A stretch of 64,000 nucleotides of DNA from Nereocystis luetkeana (lineage: Eukaryota; Sar; Phaeophyceae; Laminariales; Laminariaceae). A model generated the notes under the pieces. That model did no database searches. It was not told where the DNA came from and saw nothing but the letters and a program-made list of their open reading frames with translations. The translations under genes were made by a program, and so were the position numbers. The stretch is taken from NCBI GenBank assembly GCA_031213475.1, contig JARUPZ010000012.1:9010727-9074726 (forward strand), in the 5' to 3' direction. Of this stretch, positions 23,261 through 33,897 are shown one piece after another. Each line of letters starts with the position of its first letter. The stretch's first letter is position 1.

Positions 23261-25110
23261 CCCCCCCTCCGTCCTCACCCTCTTTCACCCCCTGCTGCTT
23301 CACCGCGCCTGAGTCGACAAATCTGATGAACCCGGGCGCCGGCCCCTCTGCGACTGTTGTCTCCCAGCTGTGCTGGTTTCCGTGGCGACCTCCACCTTGC
23401 GCCTGCAACTACTCCCTTCCTCGCGTCTTTTCGGCAGGCTCCGCGCGTTCACAGAGCCCGTGTCTTCATGTGCGTCTCCTTTTTTTCCCATCCCCCACCC
23501 CAGGTGGCAGCTTCTCTTTCCGTTCCTCCCTTCTTTTCTCGTCGCGTCACCTCTTCTCCTCCCCATGCTCGAACTTACAGTCCCCCTATCTCTCCATGCA
23601 CGGACAATGCCCATCCTTCTTGAAGAAAAACACTCCCTGCTGGCCCACGTGTCTTGCCGTCCCCCCCCCCCCTCCCTTTTCCTGCTTTGTCCTCCAACCC
23701 CCGCCAGTCTCCTCCCCGGCGGTTGCTCTCCGCGTACCCTTACTTACCCTTCACCTCCTCGGCGATTGCTCTCAGCGAAGCCCCCCCCCGCCCATGCCCC
23801 CCCCCCCCACTCTTCCACCTTGTGGCCCTGGTATGTAGCGGCGCCAACTGCAACCACGTCTCTGTCTCCCGAAAGGCCGGTTCCGGCAGCGACCCTGCCT
23901 CTTTGGCTGTCCGCCACGTAGATCCCCTCCGTTTCAGCTTCATGGCAGTCATCCGCACCACCTCCCTCAACCTAATCAGATCCGCAATGAAGCGCCTTGT
24001 GAAATCCTCCTCGACGGCCTCTGTCTCCACCACCATTTTCTTCGTCACGTAGAAGTGGTTAATCTCTTCCTACACTTCTTGGAACTGTCGCCCCCACTGA
24101 ATCTCCACCCGGCGTAACGCTTCCATTCCCATCCGCGTGCTGTCGTCCGTCGTAGGCGTTGCCATGCACATGATCATGCCCCATCGTAGCCTCCACCGTG
24201 TCTGGCAGCGATGTCCCACCCTCGCTTCTTCGCCTCCCCGACAGCTCCGCCCTCGCGTACAATGTCAGGTCGAGGTCGACGAAGCTCATCGGGTCCCTCT
24301 CGCCTTGTCTGGCACAGCGATGACATTGCCCGTTACTTAATAAAACCCCACGGCGATGAGCCGCTATCCGCTCGGATCCCCACCCTACATGATCAACCCC
24401 ATGTCTTGTCGCCTACGTCCATGATGTTGGTTCCGGCTGCTTGAAAGAGCTGCTATATTCCGTGTCTCCATCTACCGGCTCCCCTCCCCCCCCACCGGCT
24501 GAATTCGCTTCCCTCCCCCCTAATCCCCCCTGTGGTTTTCCCCTCCACACTTCGGCTCATCGACACATCCCCCTTTTCTCCCTTCCGGCTCCCCTCTCAT
24601 GGCTCCCCACCCCGCTGTTCATGGCCCACCCCTCTTTTCCAGCTCCCACATTTCCCCCGCTCACCTCAACTCTTCTTGGTCCCCACCTCTTCTTTTCGTC
24701 CAATATCCGTCCTCCTCTGTCGATTCTTCGGGGGACTTCTACGCGCTGCTTCCCACCTTCCTATTTCTGGAATCCGGTTATCCTGACGCCCGCTCTGCTC
24801 CTTTTATGTTCTCGGGGCCATTGTCTCCGATGCCCCCAGGCTTCCGTCTCTTGCGGAACCCCCTAGAGCTTAGGGTTCTCCCATGTTGCTCGGAGGCTCC
24901 CGCTGGTTGTTGATGCCCTGGTCTCCATGCCTGCCTCTGCGTGTGCTTGACCTGAATATACGTGCAGCTGTGATTCTCTCGTGACATCTCAGTACCAGGT
25001 ATCTCTCCACCGGAACCACACAACCTCCCCGCCCTACCCCGAGTTTTTCGTTTTTCTCTCCGATTCGATAAACCCTACCAGGTACACTATTAGGACATTC
25101 TTCTACATTT

Positions 25111-25590
25111 TCAAACATTTTTTGTTGCCTGCGGAAGAGACTTGAGCATGAAATAACTTTTCGAAAACCTGTATAAATGAAGTCTTGTTGTGAGGGGAGG
25201 GCCCCCGGCTCGACTCGATATTCATGGCACTAAACAGCGTGGAAGCCGTGCTCGGTTTAGGTACAGGATCGGTACCGACGATCCCACGAGAACATCCATC
25301 GACGACGACGCCGGCGAGGAGGAGAGATAGAGCGTGGCGAGAGGGCTAGCATTCTAACTGCAAGATTGGGAAGGCGTAGTATAAGTAAGGCATTTTGTTT
25401 GTGCTCGGGAGGACAATAAATGAGGCTGACGACAACACCAAGAAAGTAGTCTTAGAATACACACGACCATCGCAGTGAATCGTGCAATATTGGATACATA
25501 ATACATAGAGCGAATTGTCGGCGAACGGTTAGGACCTACCAGGCACGTATATACGACGTATTTTTAATTGTTTTGTTCTACATCATCTTA
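25111..25590. other. Unassigned sequence
   Basis: About 480 bases between the DIRS-like element and the SINE. No open frame, repeat or motif that I can assign. Confidence 0.5.
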
Positions 25591-25646
25591 GTTTTTGTTG
25601 TCATCCCGTTCACTACATTCGCCCTTCTTTTTCTCTCTCCTTGCTA

Positions 25647-25751
25647 TTACGGGGGGCTACATTAAATAGGACCTACGGTACACACAAAAACCAATATATA
25701 TAGTTATGTCTACTGACAATCTTTGGTCCTATTTACAAGAGTCCTCCGTAA
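25647..25751. mobile_element. M1 MITE, copy 2
   Basis: A 105-bp element with ends TTACGGGGGGCTACATTAAA and AAGAGTCCTCCGTAA, flanked by TA on both sides, inserted in the SINE. Terminal bases and length match the other M1 copies. TA duplication and short inverted ends indicate mobilisation by a Tc1/mariner-type transposase. Confidence 0.87.
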
Positions 25752-25898
25752 TACTCGTAACTCAGATCAGGGGTCGCAAGGCAGGGTTCTCCTTTGTCCC
25801 CATTATTACGATTCTCGCCTTGCTTTTTTATCGCGGGCATGCTTCAGCCCTTTCCTCCCTCGTCTGCTCGCATCGAATTGCGCCTACTCACGCAACTA

Positions 25899-26006
25899 TT
25901 ACGGGGGCCCATAGATAATAGGACCAAATATTGCTAGTAAAAATGGTAACTATATAGGGTTTTATCTATACCATAGATAGGTCGTATTAACTATGGTCCC
26001 CCGTAG
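25899..26006. mobile_element. M1 MITE, copy 3
   Basis: A 108-bp element with ends TTACGGGGGCCCATAG and CTATGGTCCCCCGTAG, TA on both sides, in the same SINE as copy 2 about 150 bp away. The long central AT-rich part can fold back on itself. Confidence 0.87.
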
Positions 26007-26028
26007 TATTAATAGACGCTCTCAGCAC

Positions 26029-27066
26029 TTGATTCCGTTTGTTTTATCCTCCGTTATTTTTTATTATATTTATTTTTCATCTGTCTTTCTTGTCCGTATC
26101 ATGAAAGCGGACTTGATTCGTGGGTGGATGGCGAGCCCGCTTTGTTTAGTATTTTTCCTGGCGCATCGGGTGGGGCACGGTTGGCGAAGAAAGCAGGAGA
26201 AGGAGACGGCAGACAAGGTAACAAAGTACCAGACCGACTATTGCTGCTGTATAGTAGCTAAAACCTGTCTATTAACAGTATGTTACTCGTACCACTAACT
26301 GCTGGTGCTGCTGCTGCTGCCCGGAGAGTGTTTTTGTTTGTTTGTTTGGTTTGCCCGCTGTTCCCTTTCGTTCTCAAGTGCTACTCTGTTTATGCATGTG
26401 GTGGCACTGTTTCTTTCGCTTGTTCTGCGCTGTCTGCCACGTGTTCTACGAGGACCTTCAACAATCTGAGAGAAGGGATCTTTAGGTTGGTAGGCTGTTC
26501 ATGTGTTTTGGTTCCTGTTGGGATCAAGCTACGGGCGAAGACCCAACCCAACCCTGACTCTAACCCTAACCCTAACCCTGACCCCAAACCGCACCCAAAA
26601 CGGGCCAAAATTCGCGATAAACGCGGCTACGCCGAGTTTGCATCGGACCAGGAAATTTCTCAGTTGCGGACGACGATTCCGAAGTGCAGACCACGCTACA
26701 CATTTTTCAAGTAAAAAACATCCCTAAAGATCCCTTCTCCCAAACTGCTAAACCTACTCTGTCCTACTGGGGGGCATCACGGCCCTTTTTTTGTTTTTTT
26801 CTCCCGTTTCGTTTTTCTTCGTTTCTTTCGATTTTTCTCCGTCTCATAGGTTGTGCGTGTCGTGCCGGTCGTATGCAGTACGTACGATGACATGGTATTG
26901 CATTGTCTACTCTCCTTATACTCGTATGGTAATGATATTGTAATATCTCTGCCTGCGCCGTGGTTTTGTGACCCCAGAGCTTGTACGAGGTATCTAGGAT
27001 TGCAGAATCGGCACGGACATTGGTTGTGCTGGATGTTGACGTGTAAAAGGAACAAAATAACAGTTT
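26029..27066 (+). mobile_element. LINE-A-type 3' UTR and tail, interrupted by a MITE
   Basis: Starts at GTTTTATCCTCCGTTATTTT and contains GATTCGTGGGTGGATGGCGA and GACGGCAGACAAGGTAACAA. After the MITE at 26450-26759 it continues with the poly-G/GGCATCACGGC block, GTCGTGCCGGTCGTATGC and the terminal module GGCACGGACATTGGTTGTGC up to about 27066. No coding region is attached. Confidence 0.8.
26450..26759 (+). mobile_element. hAT-like MITE with internal telomere-type repeats, copy 1
   Basis: A 310-bp element with inverted ends: GAGGACCTTCAACAATCTG then AGAAGGGATCTTTAGG at left, and TAAAGATCCCTTCTCCCAAA then CTGCTAAACCTACTC at right. Flanking 8-bp direct repeats TGTTCTAC (26442-26449) and TGTCCTAC (26760-26767) differ at one base. 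The centre (26560-26585) holds a CCCTAA-type run. It sits inside a LINE 3' UTR that reads through once the element is removed. The second copy is at 37462-37784, inverted. Confidence 0.85.
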
Positions 27067-27084
27067 AATGCTACTGTAAGGGAT

Positions 27085-29427
27085 ACAGATACACAAGCCA
27101 GGCAACACATGCGACGGTTGGTAGGACTCGAACCATCCGTGGACGAGATGACGGGAGCACTCGAGGGGATGCCGACTTTGGAAAGCTGATGGACCAGATC
27201 GTATCCCGGCCGAACTCCTAAAAAATTGACCACCTCGCATTAGCCCAGTGCTTTCACAACACCCTTGTCAATGTATGGGCAACACGAAAAATCCCCCCGC
27301 AATGGGAGGGTGCGATCATCAAGCAGGTCCTTCACAAAAAGGACCGCACTGACTGCAAGCACTACAACAGCGGCGTCTCGCTTGTTGCCCACGCAGGCGA
27401 CGTTCTGTCGAAAAGCGTCGAGTCCCGCCTCAGCAACAAACTACTGCGAGACCGAGGGATTACTCCTGGAGGAACAGTGCGGCTTCCGCCCCGCACGATC
27501 AACGATTGATATGTTGTTCATCGTGCGCCGGTTGCAAGAGTTCCGACGACAGAGGAAAATCCCCCTGTACGTGTGCTTCATCAATTTGTAGAAAGTGCAC
27601 AAGTCTGTCGACCGAGAGCTGCTATGGGAGGCACTCACATGCTTTGGCGTACCAACCAAAATGCTTAGAATTATCCGTAATTTTCACGAATGCATGCGGG
27701 CTCGCGTGCGTACGGATGAAGGCGAGCACTCGGAGTGGTTCGATGTCACGCAGGGGCTGCGGCAAGGCTGTGTGCTGTCAACATTACTGCTGTCCAACAT
27801 GTTCTTAGCTGCTGCGTCAAACGTCGTACTGGTACACTTCAGCCAAGACGAAGCCACCGTGAGGGATTTAGTTCAACTCGGTGATGATGGAGTAGTCGGA
27901 CACGAGGAGCCAGAGCCGTTGGCATGCGTGCCGGAGCTGCATGGGGCATGCTGCACGCCGACGATGCAGGAACCGTCTCGAAGTCGGCTGAAGGGCTCGC
28001 GAAAATAACGACAGGCATCGTGACTGTCTTCGAAGCAGACGGCCTTACGGCATCGGAAAATAAGACAGAGACAATGCTTCCAGACCCGACAACCCTCGCA
28101 CCACCTGTGGTCATTGAAGCAGCAGGCCACAGGTGTACGCAGACGGCCCAGTTCTTAGTCGTAGGCGGCAATTTCCACGAAAACGCTAACATCTCGCTCG
28201 AAATCGACCGACGGACCCGTCTCATGCGTGCATGCCTCAAACGGTTGGGCCCGGAGTTGTATAATAGGACGACCGCCCCCCTTAGCCTGAAAATCATAGT
28301 GCTAAAGGCCAAGGTGATTGAGACCCTGCTGTCCGGGTGTGTGACGTGGACCCTCAGAGCGGAACACTTTGCCAAGCTTCGAACGGCTCACTACCAAGTC
28401 CTTTTGCGAGTCATTGGCTCCCAGCGCCGACTTTGTACTGACCACATCACCCTCTCGTACGCGAAGGCCCTCAAGATGACACGTTGGGAGAGCATCGAAA
28501 CGACCACCCGTAAATGGCGGCTCTTCTTTGCGGGGGACGTGGGGCGGCAAAGCGACGAGCGATTACCCAGTCGGGTAATGTTCGGGACGATAGCTGTTGG
28601 GGAGAACCCGAGACCTGGCGGACAGATCAAGACTTGACATAGATGCCTAGGTTCCGAGCCACCGAAGGGTCAACGGAACTTGCCCCCTTGGTGTTTGGAG
28701 TTGAGACCGCGCTGCGGTCCACTGCAGCAAAACAGGCGGGGAAGAGGTACCGGGTCCTCGAAGCAGCCGGACGGTTCATGGTGAGGTGGCACGAGGATGA
28801 GGCACAGCTGAGTAGGTAGCGCTGCGCACCCACCGTGGGTGGTGTCCAATAATGAGGGGAGAGGGGGCAACAGGAGAAGGAGGAGGAGTGGAAGGAAACC
28901 CGATCAAGGGAATGCGGGGAGAGGAGGGAACATGAGGAGTACCATGGTAGATGGAAAACCGCGGAGGACAGAAGTAGGGAGGAGATGGCAGACAGGGTAG
29001 CAAGGCACCAGACCGACCAGGATGCCTATGCTACTCGTGCCGCCACATCGTGCCGCTGATTTGAAAGTGATTTTCCGTTGTCTTGTGTTTTCTTTTGCCC
29101 TTGATCCTCTGTGATTTTCATTTCATTTCTTCCTCTTCTCTCTTATTATATTAAAAAGACTTGCGAAATGAGTCGTGTGGCGTGGGTGGATGACGAGTAT
29201 AATTTGTTTGTTTTGCATTGTCTGACGTGGAGGGGCGGGGCATATAGTTGACGAACGCAAGACGGAGACGGCTGACAGGTCAGCAGGGTACCAGACGGAC
29301 TGGTAGGGAGCATCTGGCTATCTACTGTCTATGCCACTCGTACCTCAAAATGCTGCGGCTACCTGGAGGGTGCTTTGTGCTTTGGTTCGCCTGTTATTTT
29401 CCCTTGGTTCTTAGTTATACTCCGTTT
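27085..29427 (+). mobile_element. LINE-A copy, longest reverse-transcriptase copy in the window
   Basis: Begins within the pre-finger region (EPSVDEMTGALEGMPTLES) and covers the RT fingers, palm, thumb, C-terminal domain (to about 29020) and 3' UTR to 29427. It joins there, tail-first, an opposite-strand LINE 3' end. The 3' module and AC tail of this copy are missing, consistent with the junction removing them. Confidence 0.87.
27120..29020 (+). pseudogene. LINE-A reverse transcriptase, frameshifted
   Basis: Recognisable blocks in order: CFHNTLVNVWATRKIPPQWE and [20 protein letters not shown]. Next is YVCFINL with an in-frame stop where other copies read [11 protein letters not shown]. Then come [58 protein letters not shown] and KMTRWESIETTTRKWRLFF. 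The catalytic Tyr of YADD is His (27954-27965). At least three frame changes occur (near 27420-27480, 27590, and 27940-28000). Shared segments with copy 1 and the 59-kb copy show a common master element. It lacks the upstream endonuclease domain. Confidence 0.85.
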
Positions 29428-30030
29428 ATGTGTGTGTTCTGCACATTAAACCGTTCTTTCTACCCGTCGACATCCAGCACAACCAGTGTTCGTGCCGATT
29501 CTTCAATCCTAGAAGAGATACAAGTTATGTTGGTCACAAATCTACGCCACAGAGATAATACGTTGCCACGTATGTGCCACGTATGCATTAAGCCCTTCAG
29601 AACCGCAGTCCCGTTTTGGGGACCATTTGGGACAAACTACTTGGAATTTGAATAGTGTGTCCCCAAAACGGGACTGGAGTTCTAAAAGCAGTGGGCGACG
29701 CAATGCCATGTCATCATACTGGATACGACAGGTACGACATTCACATTCTATGAAATAGAGAAACGCTAGGAAACAAACAAAGATAAAAAAAAACAACCAC
29801 AAAGACAAATCGAAAGAGAGAAAAAAATGAATAAAAAATAGGAGAAACAAACTGTCGTGCCCCCCCCCCCCCCTCTCCCAGGCGATGTGGCAAACATTTA
29901 AAAAGAAAGAGCTGGAAAAAAATAAAAAATAAAATAGAGTAAGACAAAGAACCAAGGGAAAAATAACAAAGAAAGGGAAAGTAGCAGGCAAACCAAAGAA
30001 CAAAGCACCCTCCAGGTAGCGGCAGCAGAT
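29428..30030 (-). mobile_element. LINE-A 3' end, interrupted by a hairpin MITE
   Basis: Starts with the GTGTG tail and CTACCCGTCGACATCCAGCA module and runs through 3' UTR to CACCCTCCAGGTAGCGGCAG at about 30025. The hairpin MITE at 29588-29688 interrupts it between GTATGCA and GCAGTGGGC. Confidence 0.82.
29588..29688. mobile_element. TTAA-type hairpin MITE (family M2), copy in LINE UTR
   Basis: Left arm AGAACCGCAGTCCCGTTTTG and right arm CAAAACGGGACTGGAGTTCT are near-perfect inverted repeats. The left flank is TTAA, the right flank has lost it. Reading through the site restores the LINE UTR apart from a few bases. Confidence 0.75.
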
Positions 30031-30035
30031 TGTAA

Positions 30036-30222
30036 GTGTTGTGGTGTTCGCTCTTTCTCTTCAAGTGTCTGTCACATCCCCTGCGGGGAGGAACGACATT
30101 TTCCTCCTTATATTTTTCCCTTTTTCTCTTTCGATGTGTTTTCCTTGTTATAGTTATTCTTTGTTTTCTTTGGTATGTTGTGTGTCGTGCCTATCATTGT
30201 TGTTGTTGTTGTTGTTGTTCTC
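30036..30222 (+). mobile_element. Shrunken LINE 3' UTR with (GTT)n
   Basis: TTCAAGTGTCTGTCACATCC, a short G run, TTTCTCTTTCGATGTG and GTGTCGTGCCTATC follow LINE 3' UTR order with large deletions. A (GTT)n run at about 30199-30220 followed by CTCACATTAA suggests the tail of an abutting minus-strand LINE-C-type end. Confidence 0.6.
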
Positions 30223-31570
30223 ACATTAACTCTCTGACGAAGGAGTCCGTGGTCACACAAAGGTGCTGGAGCCCTAGGAAGATCCGAAAAACAAAAAAAA
30301 CGAAAATTCGGCTGCCTCAAAATACACGAGACGGAAAAAGCGCACACAAGATAAAACCAATGTGCAAAACTGAACTAACATGGCCGCGGGTATATCCTCT
30401 CAACTATAATATAGAAGAGTACCCCCGTTCCCACCACTAACCAACTCGTGGCTGCTGACTACAGCGGATGCTGTCTGAAGTGCTGCCTGCACCGTACGAA
30501 ACGCACGGTAGTCGTGAAAACGAAAGAGGAACACACCTGCCTGCTATCTGGAGTGCTGTCAGAGTGAAGACTCGCGGATATGCAGTGAAAAAAGGAGCAA
30601 TCGAACCTTACTACCACACGAATATCAACGATCGCCATCTCTTCCTGGACTGTCTGACACAAAAAGGTGCAGCAAAGTTATGATACCACGTCCCTGATAA
30701 TTGCGTAGGTTATTCCCCATGAAGGGTATACAACTCGTTAAACTACGAAGACCAGTGACGAGTACCGGTAGATACTATTCTGCCTCGTGAAAAACAATAC
30801 CAGGAAAAAACAATCTATGACTGCTTCTCTCGTGATGATGGTGTGCGCGCAAATCATGGGTCCCCATGCACCGTCTTCCTGCCGCTCTTCATGGCCGCAT
30901 CATCGCCTTGGCCCAATCCACACGCTCCTTTCCGCGTGCACTCGTTGCCATTCCCTTCCAGTCGTTTCCCTTTCTCCGTCATCCTGAAAAACAAAATGCT
31001 CCTCGCGCTTGCGGTTCTGATCTGGGAAATAAAAATTCTCGCGCAGGGGGAGGTCAATCCGTCTCTTCCCCGCACGTCGACGCTCAGTCTCCCTCCTCCC
31101 TCGTCGTCGAATCCAGCCTCCTACCGGCGCAATAGACTGTGCCGTAGTGTGGCCTGTGGTGGCGCCTGCCTCCGCGCACGGACCCCCCGATTGAGCATTG
31201 CTGCTCTGCCGCAGCTGCCTAAAAAGACGCGCGAATCGTAGGTCTCCGTGCCTGACGCACCACGTACGACCCAACTCTACTGCCGCCTGAGCGTCGCGGC
31301 CACAGGCAGCAGCAAGAAGGTATCACTCCTTGAGGGTGAGTCCGGCCTTACACCCGCCAGAAAGACCTACCCCATTCGCTATTAGCCTGATAGGGCATGC
31401 CTCGCAGCATTCCTTGCCGAGGCAGCGAGGGGAACGGGTATCTGGTACCAGGGCATATATATTATCAGCGATCCCAGTATCACGGCATATATATTATGGC
31501 ATTGCATTGTCTACTAAATACTGTTCTTACTGCATACCGAAATATGTAGTATATCTGTGTGTTTTCTTCA
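30223..31570. other. Unassigned sequence
   Basis: No confident feature. A minus-strand open frame at 30854-31075 (ARIFISQIRTASARSILFFR...) overlaps another at 30900-31274. Both look like ordinary coding composition, but I recognise no domain. Short palindromes with TACCAGG occur at about 31440. Confidence 0.45.
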
Positions 31571-32985
31571 TACTATAAACCGTTTTTTCTACCCGTCGAC
31601 ATCCAGGGAATGCGGAGAGGGGGGGGAACAGGAGGGGTAGAAGGGAAACGGCGGTAGACGAAAGTAGAAGGGAGATGACAGACAGGGTAGCAAGGCACCA
31701 GGCCGACTAGGAAGTAGAACATGACCATACTACTGGTGCTACCAACTGGTGCAGCTGGTTCGAACGTGGTCTTCCCTTGTCTTCTCTTTTTGTTTTGTTT
31801 TTTTCTTTCTTGCGCTGACTCTCCGTGATTTTCATTCAATTTGTTTCTCTTCCTTTTCTGATTGATACGCCGTACTGAAGGAGACGTGTGGCGTGGTTGG
31901 ACGGCGAACCTGCTCTGCTCGTTTCGTGTTGTCTGACGCCAAGGGGCTGGGCATAGTAGTTGACGAACGCAGGGCGGAGACGGCAGTCTGGGTAGCAAGG
32001 TACCAGGCGGATTAGCAGGGAGAACCTGGCTATGCTACTCGTACCACAAGCTGCTGCCGCCACCTGGAGGGTGCATTGATTGGGCTTTGGTCTGCCTGTT
32101 ATTTCCCCTTTGTTATTTTTCCTTGTTACTTTTTTCCTTGGTTCTTTGTCTTCCTCTGTTTACAAGCAGTGGTGTTTTTTTCTTATTTTATTTTATTTTT
32201 CTTTCTTTTTTCCAGCTCGTTATTTTTCAAGTGTTGGCCACCTCGCCTGCGGGGGGGGGGGGCACGACAGATTGTTTCTCTTAGATTTTGCTTTCATTTT
32301 TCTTCTTTTTCTCTTTCGATTTGTCTACCTTGTTTTTGTTTTTTCTTTGATCGTTTCTTTTTGTCTCTCTATTTCATAGATTGTGTATGTCGTGCCTGTC
32401 GTATCTAGGATGATGACATGGCTTTGCATTGCCCTTTTTCTAGCTCGTTCTTTTTCAAGTGTTGGCCACCTCGCCTGCGGGGGGGGGGCACGACAGATTG
32501 TTTCTCTTAGATTTTGCTTTTATTTTTCTTCTTTTTCTCTTTCGATTTGTCTACCTTGTTTTTGTTTTCTCTTGGATTGTTTCTTTTCGTTTCACTATTT
32601 CATAGATTGCGTATGTCGTGCCTGTCGTATCGAGTATGATGACATGGCTTTGCATTGCCCACTGCAGTGCATACTGCACACGTGGCAACGTAGTATCTCT
32701 GTGGCGTAGCTTTGTGACCACAGAACTTGTATCTCTTCTAGGATTTAAGAATCGGCACGGACACTGGTTGTGCTGGATGTCGACGGGTAGAAAGAACGGT
32801 TTAATGCGAAGAACACACACACACACACACACACGCTGCAGTGCATACTGCACACGTGGCAACGTAGTATCTCTGTGGTATAGTTTTGTGACCACAGAAC
32901 TTGTATCTCTTCAAGGATTGGAGCATCGGCACGGACACTGGTTGTGCTGGATGTCGACGGGTAGAAAGAACGGTTTAATGTGAAG

Positions 32986-33028
<43 letters not shown>

Positions 33029-33346
33029 GTGCATACTGCACACGTGGCAACGTAGTATCTCTGTGGTATAGTTTTGTGACCACATAACTTGTATCTCTTC
33101 TAGGATTGGAGAATCGGCACGGACACTGGTTGTGCTGGATGTCGACGGGTAGAAAGAACGGTTTAATGTAAAGAACCCACACACACACACTGCAGTGCCT
33201 ACTACACACGTGGCAACGTAGTATCTCTGTGGTATAGTTTTGTGACCACAGAACTTGAATCTCTTCTAGGATTGGAGAATCGGCACGGACACTGGTTGTG
33301 CTGGATGTCGACGGGTAGAAAGAACGGTTTAATGTGAAGAACACAC
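31571..33346 (+). mobile_element. LINE-A 3' half with duplicated UTR and multiplied tails
   Basis: A 36-bp minus-strand tail module (31571-31606) is fused directly to plus-strand C-terminal codons (GGAATGCGGAGAGG...). The 3' UTR follows, with a tandem duplication of about 220 bp (32211-32432 and 32433-32655, each with its own poly-G/CACGACAG block). An array of terminal modules comes last (32663-33346). Confidence 0.85.
32663..33346 (+). repeat. Tandem array of LINE-A 3' tails
   Basis: Four head-to-tail units start CTGCAGTGC at about 32663, 32835, 33023 and 33189. Each contains ACACGTGGCAACGTAGTATC, TTGTGACCACA, GGCACGGACACTGGTTGTGC and GAAAGAACGGTTTAATGTG, and each ends in (AC)n. The AC run length varies from unit to unit. 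Unit spacing is about 166-188 bp. Confidence 0.9.
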
Positions 33347-33897
33347 ACACAACCAGTGCCCGTGCCGATTCTTCGATCCTGGAAGAGATACAAGTTATGT
33401 GGTCACAAAGCTACGCCACAGAGATACTGCGTTGCCACGTGTGCAGTAAGCACAGCAGTGGGCAATGCAATGCCATGTCATCATACTAGATACGACAGAC
33501 ACGGCATACGCAATCTAGGAAATAGATAAACGAAAATAAACAATCAAAGAGAAAACAAAAACAAAGAAGACAAATCGAAAGAGCAAAAATAAAGAAATGA
33601 AAGAAAACCTGGAGAAACGATCTGTCGTGCCCCCTCTCCCCGCAGGCGAGGTGACCAACAGTTGAAAAAGAACGAGCTGGAAAAAAAGAAAAAAAGAACA
33701 AAACACCACTTCTTGTAAACAGAGTAAGACAAAGAACCAAGGAAAAAATAACAAAGGGATAATAACAGGCAGACCAAAGCCCAATCAATGCACCCTCCAG
33801 GTGGCGGCAGCAGTTTGTGGTACGAGCAGTATAGCCAAGTTCTCCCTGCTAATCCGCCTGGTACCTTGCTACCCAGACTGCCGTCTCCGCCCTGCGT
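33345..33897 (-). mobile_element. LINE-A 3' end, minus copy
   Basis: Shares the AC run at 33345-33352 with the opposite copy, so the two LINE tails meet tail-to-tail. It contains ATACGACAGACACGGCATAC, the poly-C/GCAGGCGAGGTG block and CACCCTCCAGGTGGCGGCAG, and stops at CCCTGCGTGCG, near 33897. Confidence 0.85.

Larger units (their letters stand above)
19078..25110 (-). mobile_element. Degenerate DIRS-like retroelement
   Basis: Minus-strand RT motifs are recoverable between about 21000 and 21600. FFMDDAVSVE is the catalytic box, LLSHKKVAEWAPHQEVLGFN follows, and HVAHVIRPGRHFVRRLLQLS marks the connection region. The last motif is characteristic of DIRS/Ngaro-type RTs as I know the family. The region is extremely C-rich on plus and holds no intact gene. 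Flanking repeats are arranged Q-R-body-P-Q: CCCCGAGTTTTTCG with GATTCG occurs at both 19085 and 25038. A tyrosine recombinase, which would prove the DIRS assignment, was not found, so gypsy-like or other RT elements remain possible. Confidence 0.6.
25591..26028 (-). mobile_element. tRNA-derived SINE copy, split by two MITEs
   Basis: Outside the two nested MITEs the sequence aligns with the SINEs at 34739-35086 and 47098-47426 (shared ACTCGTAACTCAGATC, CGCATCGAATTG.GCCTAC). Removing 25647-25751 and one TA joins CTCTCTCCTTGCTA to CTCGTAACTCAG. Removing 25899-26006 and one TA joins CACGCAACTA to TTAATAG. Both joins restore the SINE alignment. The tRNA-like head is missing; LINE 3' UTR sequence begins at about 26029 instead. 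Confidence 0.8.

Noticed and set aside
22216-23838. Long Pro/Ala-rich plus-strand ORFs up to 338 codons
   Set aside because: They follow the GC-rich minisatellite and C-rich strand of the DIRS-like relic; several phases are open at once.
26560-26585. True telomere or chromosome-fusion scar
   Set aside because: The TTAGGG run is inside a TSD-bounded element, so transposition explains it better.
32663-33346. CRISPR-like array
   Set aside because: Repeats are about 170 bp, contiguous and identical to LINE 3' ends; there are no spacers, and the genome is eukaryotic.
32745-33350. 201-codon minus-strand ORF with internal repeats ([20 protein letters not shown])
   Set aside because: It runs antisense through the LINE tail array; its repeats are the 170-bp units and AC runs. 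No independent coding evidence.
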